NCBI RefSeq assembly: GCF_013282725.1
Contig: NZ_CP054043.1
Coordinates: forward strand, 3,906,001 to 3,970,000
Source: Yersinia mollaretii ATCC 43969
GTDB lineage: Bacteria; Pseudomonadota; Gammaproteobacteria; Enterobacterales; Enterobacteriaceae
Length of the DNA: 64,000 bases
Direction of reading: 5' to 3'
In this document: positions 39,627-48,239 of the stretch, piece after piece
Layout of the letters: each line of letters starts with the position of its first letter
Numbering within the stretch: the first letter of the stretch is position 1
Position numbers and translations under genes: made by a program
The notes under the pieces: generated by a model
What the model saw: only the letters and a program-made list of their open reading frames with translations
What the model was told of the DNA's origin: nothing
Databases searched by the model: none

Positions 39627-42600
39627 CAGTACTCCTCTCCGATTGCGGTATCCGGTGTCTGAACGCCACCTGTTGCACTCACGCTAAATATTTGCGTCGG
39701 TAGGACAAAATTACGCAGTTTCAGTAAGGCCAACGGGCCTTCTCCGGCTTCAGTCCGTAAGGTGTAGTTCAGCGGCCTGCCGTCAGGGGCTTTCCAAGTC
39801 AGATTAAAACTGCTGTTCACTCCCTGATACGGTGTGACCTGAGCTCTATCCAGTAACCGAATCCACCCCCAAGCACCGGGGAGATCGGCAAATTGTCGAG
39901 TACCGGCTTGGGTGCTTATCCAGCTCAGACTGGCCCCCGGCGCTTCGGTGTCATGGGGCCAAGCAAAACGCTTCCAGACCGGCAACTGGTTGTAATAACT
40001 GAGTTTCTGGCTGTCGATTACCAGATCGGTTTGCATCACGTCTTTGGCGGTACCGGGGCGCAGTTCAAAGCGTATTCCCGCTTCACCGTTGGCAAACACC
40101 ACATCAGACAGATAGCTCAGTTGATCCACGGCTTTTAGGAACGCCGGATTAAACGTCAGCCCCTGAGCATTGATGCTGTCTGGTACCCAATGGCTGCCCT
40201 CTTTGTGCAGCACGCCGTTCAGCCGAGTTTGTAGGAAGCGGGCGATACGGCCGCTATCACTGTTGAGGTAACGCGCCAGCAGCGGGAGTGACACTTCACT
40301 GCTGGTATCTTTTAGCGGGTAACGTCCGCCGAAAGTACTGTTCCAGTCATCAACAATCGACGCCTGCCATTGGGCATTCAGGCTCTGGGCTGCGGGGGTT
40401 AAGACCTGCTGCCACGCCTGTTCCATCGGCTGGACAAACACCGTCTGACCAAATCCACTCCACTCCTGCCCAAGGCTGGCGGCCACCAGACTGCCGTAAT
40501 CACGGGTTTCGGTCAGATCGACCGCTTTGCCCTGAAATACCGTCTGGGCAAGGGTCTGGGTCATCGCCTGAGGATCAGCAGCATTGACTACCTGCTGGAG
40601 CTTAAGGCGCACCTGAGTGACACGGGTCAGGAAGGTTTGCAGGCTGAGGTTGGTATTACCCTGTCCACCGGACTTCCCCTCCATCAGTGCCAGTACCGGA
40701 CCGAAAGTGGCATCCAACGGCCCCTGTGCGCCCGCTTGCTGATCAATGGCGGGTTGCTCATCCCGGTTTAACAGGTTTTTGGCCGATTTCACCAGCGAGT
40801 CCGATAATGCCTCACCGGTTTGCCCGGTTTTCCCCTGGACACTCAGGGTGTTCATTAATGCCACCAGCGGGGACTGACGCACGTCTGCCATCAGGGTGAG
40901 CTGGTCGATCGAGTCCGATAGCGTCTGTGCCTGCTGCCAGTGCAAACTGTTAAGGAAGTCCAGCCAACTCGTGGAGAAGTCGGCGAAATAGCGCTCCTTC
41001 AGACGTGCCTGAAGGGCTTCAGGGGAATTCTGCTGCAATACGGTATTTTTGCTGTCACTCAACACCCAGTCCATCTCTTCCCGACGCTCGCTGACCACTT
41101 TTTCAATCGCCGGTTTGACCGCATCCTCCCAGGCTTTACGGGTGAACATACCCGGCACGATAGCATCGGTGGTAAATATTCGCTCAGCATCGGTATCGCC
41201 AGTCATGTCAGACAGACGCAGATCAGCATATTGATGCGCCACCTGCACCATCATCTTTTGGTAGAGCGAAGACTCACTGTTACGGGCCCCCATCTGACTG
41301 ATCAGCCGGGTACGCACCTGATTGACCAGACTGTCATCCAGATTCAGACGCCAGGCCGGGTGCAGGGAAAGATTACGGGCATAAAAATCCAGCAGGGCCG
41401 GACCACTGCCCTGCCAGGTGCTGTCCGGTACGCCTTTGCGCTGTGGCCAGTTGCTCAACAGTGTTTTGCTAAACCATGCCGCATCCATTTTCTCTGGACG
41501 TGCCAACATCAGATAGAGTTTTAACTGGTCATAGGCAGGTTTCACCAGTGTGTCGCGCAGCGGAGAGTCGGGGGGAAGCTGCGCCATCATGCTGAGTTGT
41601 TCTTCAAGATGACGAGCGGCGGCATCACGTAATAAGGGGGTGGCGCTGGCCCGATAGTGCGGCCAGAGTACGGCCAGCAATGAATCATTCTGACTCAGAC
41701 CAAACCGACTGTACCAAGGTCCCCCCTGTTGCTGGCGATACTGTAATCTGTCCAATGTGTGTTGCAGATCCAGCTGCGCCTGAAGACGTGCCGGAAGGGG
41801 CTGCTGCACATTAGCCGCCAGTTTCACCTGAGACTCACTGGCACTGATAGTGTCTCGGTTGATCAAGAATGACATGACCATTCCGGCTCCCCACAACACC
41901 ATGATGCCTGCCACCGCCATCCCCAGCGTTTTACGCCAAGCGAACCCGAGCTTTTTCGCGGCTAAGCCGGTGGGCAATGATGGCAGTGAATCAATCAACA
42001 CATCCCAGCGATTATCCTTGCCCCAGTGATGTTTCACGCTGCGTTTTGCATTGACGGATGCCGGGCTGAATATCACCCCAGCCAGCGGTGAAGGGCGATA
42101 CGGGTTCAGCAGCGTAGCAAGGGGGCTCGCGACAGAGTCCGGTTGGCGCGCTAACTGATCGGCCAGTTGCAACAAAAATGGGTGCTGGGTGTTGCTGCTA
42201 ATCTGCTGCGTACCCTGCTCAATCAGGGATGGCAACAGCCCGGCAAGCTGTGTACTCAGTTCGTCAGGTTGACAGCCCGCGGGTAGCAGACAGCCCACGG
42301 ATTGGGTGATGCGATCAGCCCCATCATCGGCATGTAATGACCAGACATAGAGCGGCAACCGCCAGCCGAGCAGTTCATAGCGTGAAGCAAATGCCTGCGC
42401 CACGCTGTCCATCATATCGACGGTGAGTGTTGTTTTTGATTCTTTCTGGCCCAGCGTAGTGCGTTGGGCTAAGGATGAAGTCACCCAGACGACGCCATCC
42501 AGCGGACGTCCGCGTAATTTACGCAAAGCACTCAGCCACGCGCTATCGGCCTGCGCCCCCAGATCGCCCCCCCACAGCAGCACAGTGCCACTGTCTTCCT

Positions 42601-43027
42601 GCCAGTATTGCGACGTCAAGCCGGGAGTGAGCTGTTCAACATCCGCCGCACTGCCAGTGAGTAGCAGGATGCGCACTTTGCGGGGCCAGAAGAAACCATA
42701 GCGAGTCCGGAGATTCTGCCGCAACTCACTTACCCAAGTACTGCCGGGAGGTGTCGGGGCCAGACGTGATTCGCCATCGGGATAAATACCGTTATCACGC
42801 CCATTATCCCGATGTTGCCGCCGCTTAATGTAACCAGAAATCGCTGGGGACAGGCGGACAAGTAGTGTAATCAACATCAATAGCAGGAAAGCGAACAGTT
42901 TTTTATATTGGCTATCCAGCCCGACTGTGTCGCCATATTGCCAAATTAGCCAACCAACAGCGGCCAACACCACGACGGCTAATACCGCACCGCTGCCCTG
43001 CCGCCATGGATTACTCAACATCTTCAT
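39626..43027 (-). CDS. tssM: T6SS membrane complex protein TssM (IcmF family)
   Basis: 1133 aa. Two N-terminal helices (1-60), a cytoplasmic domain, a third helix near 385 (MAVAGIMVLWGAGMVMSFLI) and a large periplasmic domain ending in the TssJ-binding beta-region. At the usual Walker A site the sequence reads LLLTGSAADVEQL, without GxxGxGK(S/T), so ATP binding there is unlikely. Slightly short for TssM but complete. Confidence 0.93.
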   Translation of the reverse strand: MKMLSNPWRQGSGAVLAVVVLAAVGWLIWQYGDTVGLDSQYKKLFAFLLLMLITLLVRLSPAISGYIKRRQHRDNGRDNGIYPDGESRLAPTPPGSTWVSELRQNLRTRYGFFWPRKVRILLLTGSAADVEQLTPGLTSQYWQEDSGTVLLWGGDLGAQADSAWLSALRKLRGRPLDGVVWVTSSLAQRTTLGQKESKTTLTVDMMDSVAQAFASRYELLGWRLPLYVWSLHADDGADRITQSVGCLLPAGCQPDELSTQLAGLLPSLIEQGTQQISSNTQHPFLLQLADQLARQPDSVASPLATLLNPYRPSPLAGVIFSPASVNAKRSVKHHWGKDNRWDVLIDSLPSLPTGLAAKKLGFAWRKTLGMAVAGIMVLWGAGMVMSFLINRDTISASESQVKLAANVQQPLPARLQAQLDLQHTLDRLQYRQQQGGPWYSRFGLSQNDSLLAVLWPHYRASATPLLRDAAARHLEEQLSMMAQLPPDSPLRDTLVKPAYDQLKLYLMLARPEKMDAAWFSKTLLSNWPQRKGVPDSTWQGSGPALLDFYARNLSLHPAWRLNLDDSLVNQVRTRLISQMGARNSESSLYQKMMVQVAHQYADLRLSDMTGDTDAERIFTTDAIVPGMFTRKAWEDAVKPAIEKVVSERREEMDWVLSDSKNTVLQQNSPEALQARLKERYFADFSTSWLDFLNSLHWQQAQTLSDSIDQLTLMADVRQSPLVALMNTLSVQGKTGQTGEALSDSLVKSAKNLLNRDEQPAIDQQAGAQGPLDATFGPVLALMEGKSGGQGNTNLSLQTFLTRVTQVRLKLQQVVNAADPQAMTQTLAQTVFQGKAVDLTETRDYGSLVAASLGQEWSGFGQTVFVQPMEQAWQQVLTPAAQSLNAQWQASIVDDWNSTFGGRYPLKDTSSEVSLPLLARYLNSDSGRIARFLQTRLNGVLHKEGSHWVPDSINAQGLTFNPAFLKAVDQLSYLSDVVFANGEAGIRFELRPGTAKDVMQTDLVIDSQKLSYYNQLPVWKRFAWPHDTEAPGASLSWISTQAGTRQFADLPGAWGWIRLLDRAQVTPYQGVNSSFNLTWKAPDGRPLNYTLRTEAGEGPLALLKLRNFVLPTQIFSVSATGGVQTPDTAIGEEY

Positions 43028-44186
43028 TGCAAACTCCTGGAGAAACCGTACTGACTACCCCACTCTCGGGGCCAAATGAAAACACGACATAGGGCATGTC
43101 GTAGTAATAAGCAAAATCCAGCCCAAACGCCGCCACTAACCAGGCAGAGAATGGCCCCGGAATACCCGTCCATGTTTCTTGTATCAATACACTTTCAGCG
43201 CTGAAATTAGCCCCTAACCGGTGACCAACAGGAATTATTTTCGGGGTCAGTGACATCAATTCAGTGCTATCCCCCAAGATCCCGCCCGCTCGGCAGGCCA
43301 GAGACTGGGTTTCCATAAACAAGGTAAGCTCGCTTTCTGCCTGTCCAATATTCAATTGCATCGGGCGAAGCAGACGCCCTTGTATCGGCAGTTGGTGTTT
43401 TTGTGCCATGTCATCGGTCGTGAGCAAGAATACAGCCAGCCCGTCGGAGTAGTTCTCATCGCCGTGTAGTTGCAAAACTAGGATCAGTTCTGCATCCGTA
43501 ATGGCATTCTTTATCCCATCCTCTATCTTGCTGTATGGCATTTCAGCAGACAGGGTCAGAGTTGTAGGCGCAAAGCGGGTGGTGATAACCTTATCCCAGC
43601 ATTGAGCCCAGACGGCGCGCAGTTGTTCGTATTCTGCCGGATCGCTGTCTGTCAGGAGAGTCGCGCGCAATTCAATATCAGGGGGCAATGAATTAAGGGC
43701 TTGTTGGATGCTAACGAGCAAAGCCATGATGGCCTGATACTCAACACCTTTATCTTGGGGAAGATAATCAATACGGCGAACTAGCCCGCGCTGAAATTCC
43801 ACATCTGTAGGTTTACTCGCCAGATACGAGACGGTGATAACGTCCGGTAACAAAACACAACTCGCCAGTACGGCCATATAACGCTCAGCCCACGTCTGCC
43901 ACTCTTGTTGTGCCTGTTGCGCTTCATCTTGTAAAAAAGTGTAGTGACTGAGACCTCGGCCATACATATAGCTCCGGACACAGAATGCCAGCCCCCAACC
44001 GATAAGAGGTACGGTTGAAACTGCCCAGATATTGACGGTTTGTAACCCAATAAGCCTGTCAGTAGCATGCAGTGAGAACAATAAAACCCCCACAATAATG
44101 GACAATACTCCAGCTAATAACCAACGTCCCAGCGAGGGCGACGAAGGCTTTTCTGCTATAAACGGTTTTTGGCGATCCCAACCCAT
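43011..44186 (-). CDS. T6SS-associated two-helix membrane protein of unknown function
   Basis: 391 aa that I recognise only by position, between PAAR and tssM. Two N-terminal membrane helices (RWLLAGVLSIIVGVLLFSL and IWAVSTVPLIGWGLAFCV) precede a soluble domain of about 310 residues without a recognisable motif. The frame overlaps tssM by 17 nt and begins 3 nt after the PAAR stop. A role in assembly or effector loading is only a guess. Confidence 0.75.
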   Translation of the reverse strand: MGWDRQKPFIAEKPSSPSLGRWLLAGVLSIIVGVLLFSLHATDRLIGLQTVNIWAVSTVPLIGWGLAFCVRSYMYGRGLSHYTFLQDEAQQAQQEWQTWAERYMAVLASCVLLPDVITVSYLASKPTDVEFQRGLVRRIDYLPQDKGVEYQAIMALLVSIQQALNSLPPDIELRATLLTDSDPAEYEQLRAVWAQCWDKVITTRFAPTTLTLSAEMPYSKIEDGIKNAITDAELILVLQLHGDENYSDGLAVFLLTTDDMAQKHQLPIQGRLLRPMQLNIGQAESELTLFMETQSLACRAGGILGDSTELMSLTPKIIPVGHRLGANFSAESVLIQETWTGIPGPFSAWLVAAFGLDFAYYYDMPYVVFSFGPESGVVSTVSPGVCNEDVE

Positions 44187-44189
44187 TTT

Positions 44190-44456
44190 TTATCCTATTG
44201 AACAATCTGGCGCACTGGAGATAACCTGACATCCACACTCACAATGGCAACCATCAACCACAACAGCTTTGCCATCAGAAGCCCATTCAGATGAACCTTC
44301 TATAATGGCATTAACGCCATGCCTCTCTTTCGGGCAACTAATTTTATCGCCGATTAATGCCACTTTTTTACCGTTGACGATCATGGTTGATGATGCAGAA
44401 ATAACTTCACCGCCGTGGGTGGTTTTATCGCCTAATAATACAAATCCTTTGGACAT
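44190..44456 (-). CDS. PAAR-domain spike-tip protein
   Basis: 88 aa. The PAAR core is visible: LLGDKTTHGGEVISAS, KKVALIGDKISCPKERHG and DGCHCECGCQVI. The H, C, H and C residues can bind the tip zinc. It caps VgrG. It stands alone, without an effector extension, 154 bp after the last immunity gene. Confidence 0.9.
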   Translation of the reverse strand: MSKGFVLLGDKTTHGGEVISASSTMIVNGKKVALIGDKISCPKERHGVNAIIEGSSEWASDGKAVVVDGCHCECGCQVISSAPDCSIG

Positions 44457-44610
44457 TCGGTTTCCCTTAACTTTTGCTCATATCGAGATAACAACAAACT
44501 GGGCACATATAGAATAACTGGTGTGAATGGTAAATAGTCGCGCCACAAACTAAACAGCGACTTAAGATAAGAAAGTTTATGGGCACTAAAAATAATAAAT
44601 GAGTAGTAAA

Positions 44611-45381
44611 TTACATTGAACTCAATTTTTCAAAATCAGGAGTAACTTCACCATTCGATGTGACGCTTCCATCGGGATATTCTATGCGAAAGAAATTACC
44701 CACACCTCTGTTCTTCGGCCCAATTTTCTTAACAATTTTAGACTCATCCAAGATGGGGGATAATTTTATGTTTATACTTTCATTATTAATAATATTAATT
44801 CTATAAGATTCAAATGCCTCTTTCCCTAGCAATGACAGTTGAGTAATTTCGCTAGGAAGATACTTTTGGGTAATTATTGGATAATAAGTCGGCGTTAGTA
44901 ATAAAGGATTTGTAGTACGTATATAGTCGCCATTTTTCGCCCCTTCATCATCGAATGCAACTTCAACACCAACGGCTGTTCCTATCTGGCCTCCACCATT
45001 TTTGATGAGATGATCTGTTCTTGAATATTGGATACCAAATGTCACTTTACTTAATCGCCATTTACATTGTCCACCACCGTCCATTGGAATTTGGCTTCGA
45101 TAGTTACCTGAGGTTTTATCAATCTCCATATTGAGATTACGAGCCTGCGTACCTTTTAGTTGATACACCTTCATATCTACGTTGTATCGTTCCTTCTTGC
45201 ATTCATCAGAAGTGTAAAATGCAACTAATGGAATAGTTTCGGTATTTTTAGGCGTTTTAATTTCTACATCTACCCATTGATTATCACTCGGCGGTGAGAT
45301 TGCACTATTTTTTGCTACGCAGCCACTAAGTAATACGACGGACAACATCAAAAAACAGAGATGCAATTTTTTACAGTTCAT
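44611..45381 (-). CDS. Immunity-type lipoprotein A (orphan paralogue)
   Basis: 256 aa with a perfect lipobox (VVLLSGC). The body is shared with lipoproteins B, C and D: DGGGQCKWRLSKVTFGIQYS in the middle and EYPDGSVTSNGEVTPDFEKL at the end. Closest to lipoprotein C beyond residue 25. No effector gene lies directly upstream, only decayed immunity debris. By position it is an immunity protein held after its effector was lost, which is inference. ATG overlaps the stop of the preceding pseudogene as TAATG. Confidence 0.72.
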   Translation of the reverse strand: MNCKKLHLCFLMLSVVLLSGCVAKNSAISPPSDNQWVDVEIKTPKNTETIPLVAFYTSDECKKERYNVDMKVYQLKGTQARNLNMEIDKTSGNYRSQIPMDGGGQCKWRLSKVTFGIQYSRTDHLIKNGGGQIGTAVGVEVAFDDEGAKNGDYIRTTNPLLLTPTYYPIITQKYLPSEITQLSLLGKEAFESYRINIINNESINIKLSPILDESKIVKKIGPKNRGVGNFFRIEYPDGSVTSNGEVTPDFEKLSSM

Positions 45382-45707
45382 TAAATTGCCTTCCTCCTAT
45401 AGTGAGAAAACCAAATACTCTTTATCTCCTGATGGATATACCAATTAATTCTTCCTACTTTATAAAAACCTGGGTAAATTGAGCCATCAGAAATTATTGA
45501 ACCATCCGGATATTTTATTTTTGTATGGTCACCTTTCCTTTCTCATAATGGAATGTTATTTCAACTAATTTTTTTCATCAAAAAAGGATAATACCTTATC
45601 AGAATACTTAAACTACTCTTCGGATAAATTCGTTGGCTTATAAATACTTTACCTTCGCCAAATAAATTTACATCATCAGGCTTATTTGAATTTTCCTTTT
45701 GCTCCAT
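45381..45707 (-). pseudogene. Decayed immunity-lipoprotein fragment (copy 1)
   Basis: The C-terminal part of another family member can be read in pieces. MEQKENSNKPDDVNLFGEG begins it. After frameshifts KIKYPDGSIISDGSIYPGF follows, which matches the family ending (I/E)YPDGSVTSNGEVTPDF. It has no signal peptide and is frameshifted. Its end supplies the AGGAGG used by lipoprotein A. Confidence 0.65.
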
Positions 45708-45741
45708 CTTGTTATCATAGGAAAATATTTTAGAGCTAACT

Positions 45742-45963
45742 TTAAGTTATTGCCGCTAACACTTTAAAACTGCCCATTACGAGAGTTTCATCATCTAATG
45801 AGACCGTTGGCCCACTACTATACCTGATACTAGTTCGTTCCCCAGACGCTTCATATCAATGTATTCTTTCCCTAAATTAAGCTCACTCAGTCTTCATTGA
45901 CATGCCCGTCTGTCATAGCTATTTTCGCCTGATAGATGTCATCACTGTTTTTTTTGCATTAGT
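45742..45963 (-). pseudogene. Decayed frame of unknown family (copy 1)
   Basis: Broken peptide stretches NSDDIYQAKIAMTDGHVNEN, EFNLGKEYIDMKRLGKEL and LDDETLVMGSFKVLAAIT can be read in different frames. The same peptides occur at 47123-47450 and 50450-50672. The frames are closed by stops, and a 1-base deletion relative to the 50-kb copy is seen before LDDETL. It is probably the 3' end of a lost gene. I do not know the family. Confidence 0.55.
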
Positions 45964-45992
45964 CCGATAATAAATAACATATGAGTAGTAAA

Positions 45993-46763
45993 TTACATTG
46001 AACTCAATTTCTCAAAATCAGGAGTGACTTCACCATTAGATGTGACACTTCCGTCGGGGTATTCTATACGCCAATGATTACCTTTCTTTTTGATCTTTGG
46101 GCCAACCATTTTCACAACTTTAGATTCATCTATAATCGGTGAGAAATTGATTGTTAAATTACGTCCATCATAGTTATTTATTTTATACAACTCAAAGTCT
46201 TTTTTTCCGAACAAAGATAAAAAAATACCTTCAGCAACAATATAGCGTTCTTTGACTATAGGATGGTAAGTTGGAGATACTGATAGGGGATTATTAGCAG
46301 AAATATAATCACCACTCCGCTCGCCTTGTTCATCAAAAACCACTTCAATACCAACCGCAGTCCCTATCTTAACTCCGCTATTTTTAATAATATGTTCACT
46401 TCTAGAGTACTTGATACCTAAAGTTATACGACTCAATTTCCATTCACATTGCCCACCACCATCTATAGGGATTTTACTTTTAAAATTACCAGATATTTCA
46501 TCAAAATCCATATTTACATAATTTGTTTTCGTCCCAGGCACTAAATATATCTTCATATCCGTATTGTATCTTTCTTTTTTACACTTATCAGAAATGTAAA
46601 ATGCAGCTAATGGTGCTGCCTGCGTATTTATTGGTGCCTTAATTTCAACATCTACCCATTGATCATCACTCGGCGGTGAGATTGCACTATTTTTGGCTAC
46701 ACAGCCACTAAGTAATACGACGGACAACATTAAAAAACAGAGATGCAATTTTTTACAGTTCAT
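45993..46763 (-). CDS. Immunity-type lipoprotein B (orphan paralogue)
   Basis: 256 aa. The first 32 residues match lipoprotein A (lipobox VVLLSGC, then VAKNSAISPPSDDQWVDVEI). The centre has diverged (TNYVNMDFDEISGNFKSKIP) and the C-terminus matches lipoprotein C (ESKVVKMVGPKIKKKGNHW). The mosaic pattern suggests recombination among paralogues. No cognate effector is adjacent. Confidence 0.72.
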   Translation of the reverse strand: MNCKKLHLCFLMLSVVLLSGCVAKNSAISPPSDDQWVDVEIKAPINTQAAPLAAFYISDKCKKERYNTDMKIYLVPGTKTNYVNMDFDEISGNFKSKIPIDGGGQCEWKLSRITLGIKYSRSEHIIKNSGVKIGTAVGIEVVFDEQGERSGDYISANNPLSVSPTYHPIVKERYIVAEGIFLSLFGKKDFELYKINNYDGRNLTINFSPIIDESKVVKMVGPKIKKKGNHWRIEYPDGSVTSNGEVTPDFEKLSSM

Positions 46764-47088
46764 TAAATTGCCTTCCTCCTATAGTGAGAAAACCAAATAC
46801 TCTTTATCTCCTGATGGATATACCAATTAATTCTTCCTACTTTATAAAAACCTGGGTAAATTGAGCCATCAGAAATTATTGAACCATCCGGATATTTTAT
46901 TTTTGTATGGTCACCTTTCCTTTCTCATAATGGAATGTTATTTCAACTATTTTTTCATCAAAAAGAGAATAATACCTTATCAGAATACTTAAACTACTCT
47001 TCGGATAAATTCGTTGGTTTATAAATACTTCACCTTCGCCAAATAAATTTACATCATCAGGCTTATTTGAATTTTCTTTTTGCTCCAT
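46763..47088 (-). pseudogene. Decayed immunity-lipoprotein fragment (copy 2)
   Basis: A 63-codon frame (MEQKENSNKP...EITFHYEKGK) is followed in another frame by GDHTKIKYPDGSIISDGSIY, so one frameshift separates it from the family C-terminus. It ends as TAATG on the start of lipoprotein B. It appears to be the 3' half of a lost immunity gene, not a functional small gene. Confidence 0.65.
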
Positions 47089-47122
47089 CTTGTTATCATA
47101 GGAAAATATTTTAGAGCTAACT

Positions 47123-47450
47123 TTAAGTTATTGCCGCTAACACTTTAAAACTGCCCATTACGAGAGTTTCATCATCTAATGAGACCGTTGGCCCACTACT
47201 GTACCTGATACTAGTTCTTTCCCCAGACGCTTCATATCAATGTATTCTTTCCCTAAATTAAACTCACTCAGTTTTCATTGACATGCCCGTCTGTCATAGC
47301 TATTTTCGCCTGATAGATGTCACTATTACCTTTTTGTTTTAAAGGGATATTTATCGGGTTATAACTCACTTCTTCGACACGTTTTCCATCGAACCCACTG
47401 ATATAACTTTTTTGCAAACATCAGAGAGATAAACAACCTCAAGGGGGAAA
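47123..47450 (-). pseudogene. Decayed frame of unknown family (copy 2, longest)
   Basis: This copy extends furthest upstream. LEVVYLSDVCKK, then SYISGFDGKRVEEVSYNPIN, IPLKQKGNSDIYQAKIAMTD and finally MGSFKVLAAIT can be read with two or three frame changes. It directly follows lipoprotein D. Family unknown. Confidence 0.5.
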
Positions 47451-47492
47451 GGGCACTAAAACAGGAAATTAACACTATAAAAAAATAACTAC

Positions 47493-48239
47493 TTAGTGTA
47501 TGGACTGAAGTTTCTTCAAGTCTGGAAAAATTGAATCATCAACCACAATGGAACCATCTGGATATTTTATCGAAAAATCCCCTCCTTGTTTCTTTGGTGC
47601 ATCTCTAAATACTAATTTATTAGAATGTACATTGGCTTGATATATTATTTTATTAGTATTATACATGCGGTAAGTAAATTTACTATCCAAGCCATAAATT
47701 GACAATTCTCTAGAAAACTCATTAATATATCGATTGGTAATCATTGGGTAGTAATCCCTGATTATTTCTTTATCGCCAGAAACATCTTCATAAATCCAAT
47801 TTGTTCTTTGAGCCTCATTTTCATCGAATACAAATATAATTTCATTTGCATAGTTTTCTTTTATGTCCATAGCAAAATATGATGGTGATTTATACTTAAT
47901 TCCTATGGTGACATTACTTAATTGCCACTGACAGTTTCCACCACCATCGAAAGGGACCTGTGATTCAAAAAGGTCACTATTCTCTACCTGTTTAAGATTA
48001 ATTTCAGTAAAATGAAATCCAGGAACGTCATAACTTTCGCCATTAGCGTTACTTCGTTTCTTAAGGCATTTATTCGAACGGTACATCACGCCTAGCGGGA
48101 GTACATCTATTTCATGAGGGATTTTCACCGCAACAGCAACACTCTTCCCATTCAGCGAAGGAGATAGACTTTCATCCTTTTCACAGCCAGACAACAAGAC
48201 TGGCACCATCAGAAGACTGTACTTAATCAGCTTTTTCAA
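47493..48239 (-). CDS. Immunity-type lipoprotein D, partner of the frameshifted lipase
   Basis: 248 aa from a TTG at 48239 that has GGAGG at good spacing and overlaps the lipase stop by 17 nt. Lipobox VPVLLSGC. It shares the family layout (VPFDGGGNCQWQLSNVTIGI, IKYPDGSIVVDDSIFPDLKK) but is distant from A, B and C. It probably neutralises the second lipase in the periplasm or at a membrane surface. Confidence 0.75.
   Translation of the reverse strand: MKKLIKYSLLMVPVLLSGCEKDESLSPSLNGKSVAVAVKIPHEIDVLPLGVMYRSNKCLKKRSNANGESYDVPGFHFTEINLKQVENSDLFESQVPFDGGGNCQWQLSNVTIGIKYKSPSYFAMDIKENYANEIIFVFDENEAQRTNWIYEDVSGDKEIIRDYYPMITNRYINEFSRELSIYGLDSKFTYRMYNTNKIIYQANVHSNKLVFRDAPKKQGGDFSIKYPDGSIVVDDSIFPDLKKLQSIH

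Larger units (their letters stand above)
44598..47322. repeat. 1.38-kb tandem duplication of an immunity gene with upstream debris
   Basis: Block 1 (about 44598-45940) and block 2 (about 45980-47322) are homologous at an offset of about 1382 bp. Each holds a 256-codon lipoprotein gene, a decayed lipoprotein fragment and a decayed frame of unknown origin. The intergenic portions are almost identical, with single-base indels. The lipoprotein genes themselves have diverged much more in the middle. A third, partial relative of the non-coding part is at 50275-50672. Confidence 0.85.

Noticed and set aside
46897..47088. 63-codon frame as an independent small gene
   Set aside because: It continues after a frameshift into the conserved immunity C-terminus, and its sister copy at 45.4-45.7 kb is broken differently. 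Pseudogene is the better reading.
44598..47322. CRISPR array or phase-variable cassette
   Set aside because: Only two long homologous units without short regular spacers, recombinase gene or inverted sites. A simple tandem duplication explains it.
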